From the NCBI GenBank assembly GCA_903832165.1, contig CAILAQ010000407.1, positions 1-5,924 of the forward strand: 5,924 nt of DNA, written 5' to 3'. The position numbers were made by a program, and so were the translations under genes. This document shows, one piece after another, positions 4,995-5,924 of the stretch. How positions within the stretch are numbered: position 1 is the first letter of the stretch; each line of letters begins with the position of its first letter. The notes under the pieces were generated by a model. The model was not told where the DNA came from. It saw only the letters and a list, made by a program, of their open reading frames with translations, and did no database searches. Origin of the DNA: an uncultured Bacteroidota bacterium (GTDB taxonomy: Bacteria; Bacteroidota; Bacteroidia; Bacteroidales; UBA12481).

Positions 4995-5924
4995 TAAACA
5001 GTCGGTTAAAATCAAAATTTGCCCGCTCGTAATCTTCCGGCTTTCCGATATCCATCCAGAATTCCCGGATCGGGAACGAGAGAGTGGTCATGCCCCGTTC
5101 CACCGCCTGCTCAAACAGACCGGTCATATCCATCGGAAGACCTTTAGGAATCAGGTTCAGGGTTTCGGGTGTCAGGACGTAAATGCCAGCATTTACGTAA
5201 AATTGCTGAACAGGTTTTTCTTCGATCGAAACGATATTTTCCTTGTTCAGCCTCACAACGCCGTAAGGAACTTCCATACCATATTCCCTGATACACATGG
5301 TGGCATCCGAGGCGTTTTTCGTATGAAACTCCATCAGACTTTCGAAATCCACCAGGGTGAGAATATCAGCGTTCATCACAAAAAACGATTCATCCGGAGT
5401 ACGATTAAGTAACCCCAGCGCTCCCGCTGTTCCCATCCGCTGTTTTTCTTCCAGATAGGTGATATCAACTCCCATGGTAAGTCCGTTTCCGAAATATTTC
5501 CGGATGATATCCGCCTTGTAATTCAAAGCAATCACAAATTTCGTATACCCCTGCTTTCTGAATCTGCCGATCACGGTTTCGAGTATCGGCTTTCCTCCCA
5601 CTGGCAGCATGGGCTTGGGAGTATGGTCAGTTAATGGTTTTAACCTTGATCCTAATCCACCGGCCATTAAAACAACGGTATTCGGATGTTTCTCCTGCTT
5701 GATGAGCTGGTCGATTTCTGCCATACGGATTACATGGCCTTCATCATCCACCACAGGGATTTGAAAAACTTTCCGGCCGACTGCCAGCTCAATGACTTTC
5801 TCTTTTGGATCAGAAATCTTAACGGAGAGTGGCTGATGGTTAAATATATCTCGGATGGGATCACTCATTTCCATTCCTCTCAGCAAACCACGGCGTATAT
5901 CCCCGTCAGTCAGTGTCCCGATCA
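4987..5924 (-). CDS. CBS-domain sugar nucleotidyltransferase, PtmE-like (5' partial)
   Basis: 311 residues are visible and the frame stays open to the window edge, so the N-terminus is missing. The first residues, IGTLTDGDIRRGLLRG, are the end of a first CBS domain; a second CBS domain follows (about 23-75: PLSVKI, QIPVVDDEG). The nucleotidyltransferase domain comprises VVLMAGGLGSRLKPLTDHTP (83-102), KPMLPVGGKP, RMGTAGAL (162-169), MNADIL (183-188), EEKP (234-237), NAGIYVL (244-250) and WMDIGKPEDY (289-298). This architecture matches Campylobacter PtmE, a glucosamine-1-phosphate guanylyltransferase of legionaminic acid synthesis, and related mannose-1-phosphate or heptose-1-phosphate guanylyltransferases. 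CBS domains usually sense adenine nucleotides. It lies directly upstream of, and overlaps, the CMP-nonulosonate synthetase gene, which favours the PtmE-type role, though the substrate is inferred. A TTG at 5886 is only an internal codon. Confidence 0.9.
   Translation of the reverse strand, partial: IGTLTDGDIRRGLLRGMEMSDPIRDIFNHQPLSVKISDPKEKVIELAVGRKVFQIPVVDDEGHVIRMAEIDQLIKQEKHPNTVVLMAGGLGSRLKPLTDHTPKPMLPVGGKPILETVIGRFRKQGYTKFVIALNYKADIIRKYFGNGLTMGVDITYLEEKQRMGTAGALGLLNRTPDESFFVMNADILTLVDFESLMEFHTKNASDATMCIREYGMEVPYGVVRLNKENIVSIEEKPVQQFYVNAGIYVLTPETLNLIPKGLPMDMTGLFEQAVERGMTTLSFPIREFWMDIGKPEDYERANFDFNRLFNE

Noticed and set aside
4995..5015. Upstream TTG start for the CMP-nonulosonate synthetase
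   Set aside because: It would add seven residues not expected in the family; ATG 4994 places the IPARGGSKR motif at the usual distance from the N-terminus.
4759..5412. 217-residue open frame on the plus strand
   Set aside because: It is antisense to the NeuA-type and nucleotidyltransferase genes, both of which have complete motif sets; no recognisable domain is present.
5884..5886. TTG start for the nucleotidyltransferase
   Set aside because: The frame continues upstream as a CBS motif (TLTDGDIRRG), so this TTG is an internal Leu codon and the gene is cut by the window edge.

Overview
The window looks like a bacterial chromosome fragment, most likely from the Bacteroidota or a relative in the FCB group. 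The evidence is indirect. Genes start without visible Shine-Dalgarno sequences. There is a secreted M14 metallopeptidase with a signal peptide ending in SSAQ and Asp-rich calcium-type loops. Heptanucleotide repeat tracts lie in and between genes, and base composition is moderate. No rRNA, tRNA, CRISPR array, transposase gene or canonical Rho-independent terminator was found.

Layout, left to right. 1-112 is non-coding: a perfect GC-rich hairpin repeat at the edge and a degenerate 20-bp direct repeat. 113-2107 (minus) encodes an exported zinc-carboxypeptidase-family (M14) protein. A degenerate 7-bp repeat tract (471-541) is read through in frame. 2108-2438 is a 331-bp intergenic region with five copies of the palindromic core AGCTGWCAG and a 27-bp inverted repeat at its two ends. 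2439-3350 (minus) is a family 2 glycosyltransferase, also interrupted by an in-frame 7-bp repeat tract (2632-2666). A very short divergent gap (3351-3396) centred on a perfect dyad separates it from 3397-4299 (plus). That plus-strand gene is a poorly characterised protein with motifs shared by GT42 sialyltransferases and the DUF115/MptE-like/Maf proteins. It converges on, and overlaps by 22 bp, a CMP-nonulosonate synthetase (4278-4994, minus). That gene in turn overlaps by 8 bp a CBS-domain nucleotidyltransferase (4987 to the right edge, minus), whose 5' end lies outside the window.

How the genes fit together. The right half (2439-5924) reads as the end of a surface-glycan cluster for a nonulosonic acid (sialic, legionaminic or pseudaminic type). 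The CBS-nucleotidyltransferase resembles PtmE, which makes the GDP-activated amino sugar that feeds legionaminic acid synthesis in Campylobacter. The NeuA-type enzyme makes the CMP-activated nine-carbon sugar. The GT42/Maf-like protein is a good candidate for the transferase that uses it, and the GT2 enzyme would add another sugar. The peptidase has no visible functional link to this cluster.

The points most worth a second look are: the candidate nonulosonate transferase beside its likely donor synthetase; the in-frame 7-bp repeats, whose copy-number change would shift the reading frame; substitutions at two expected active-site positions of the peptidase, including the third zinc ligand; and the palindrome cluster upstream of the peptidase.
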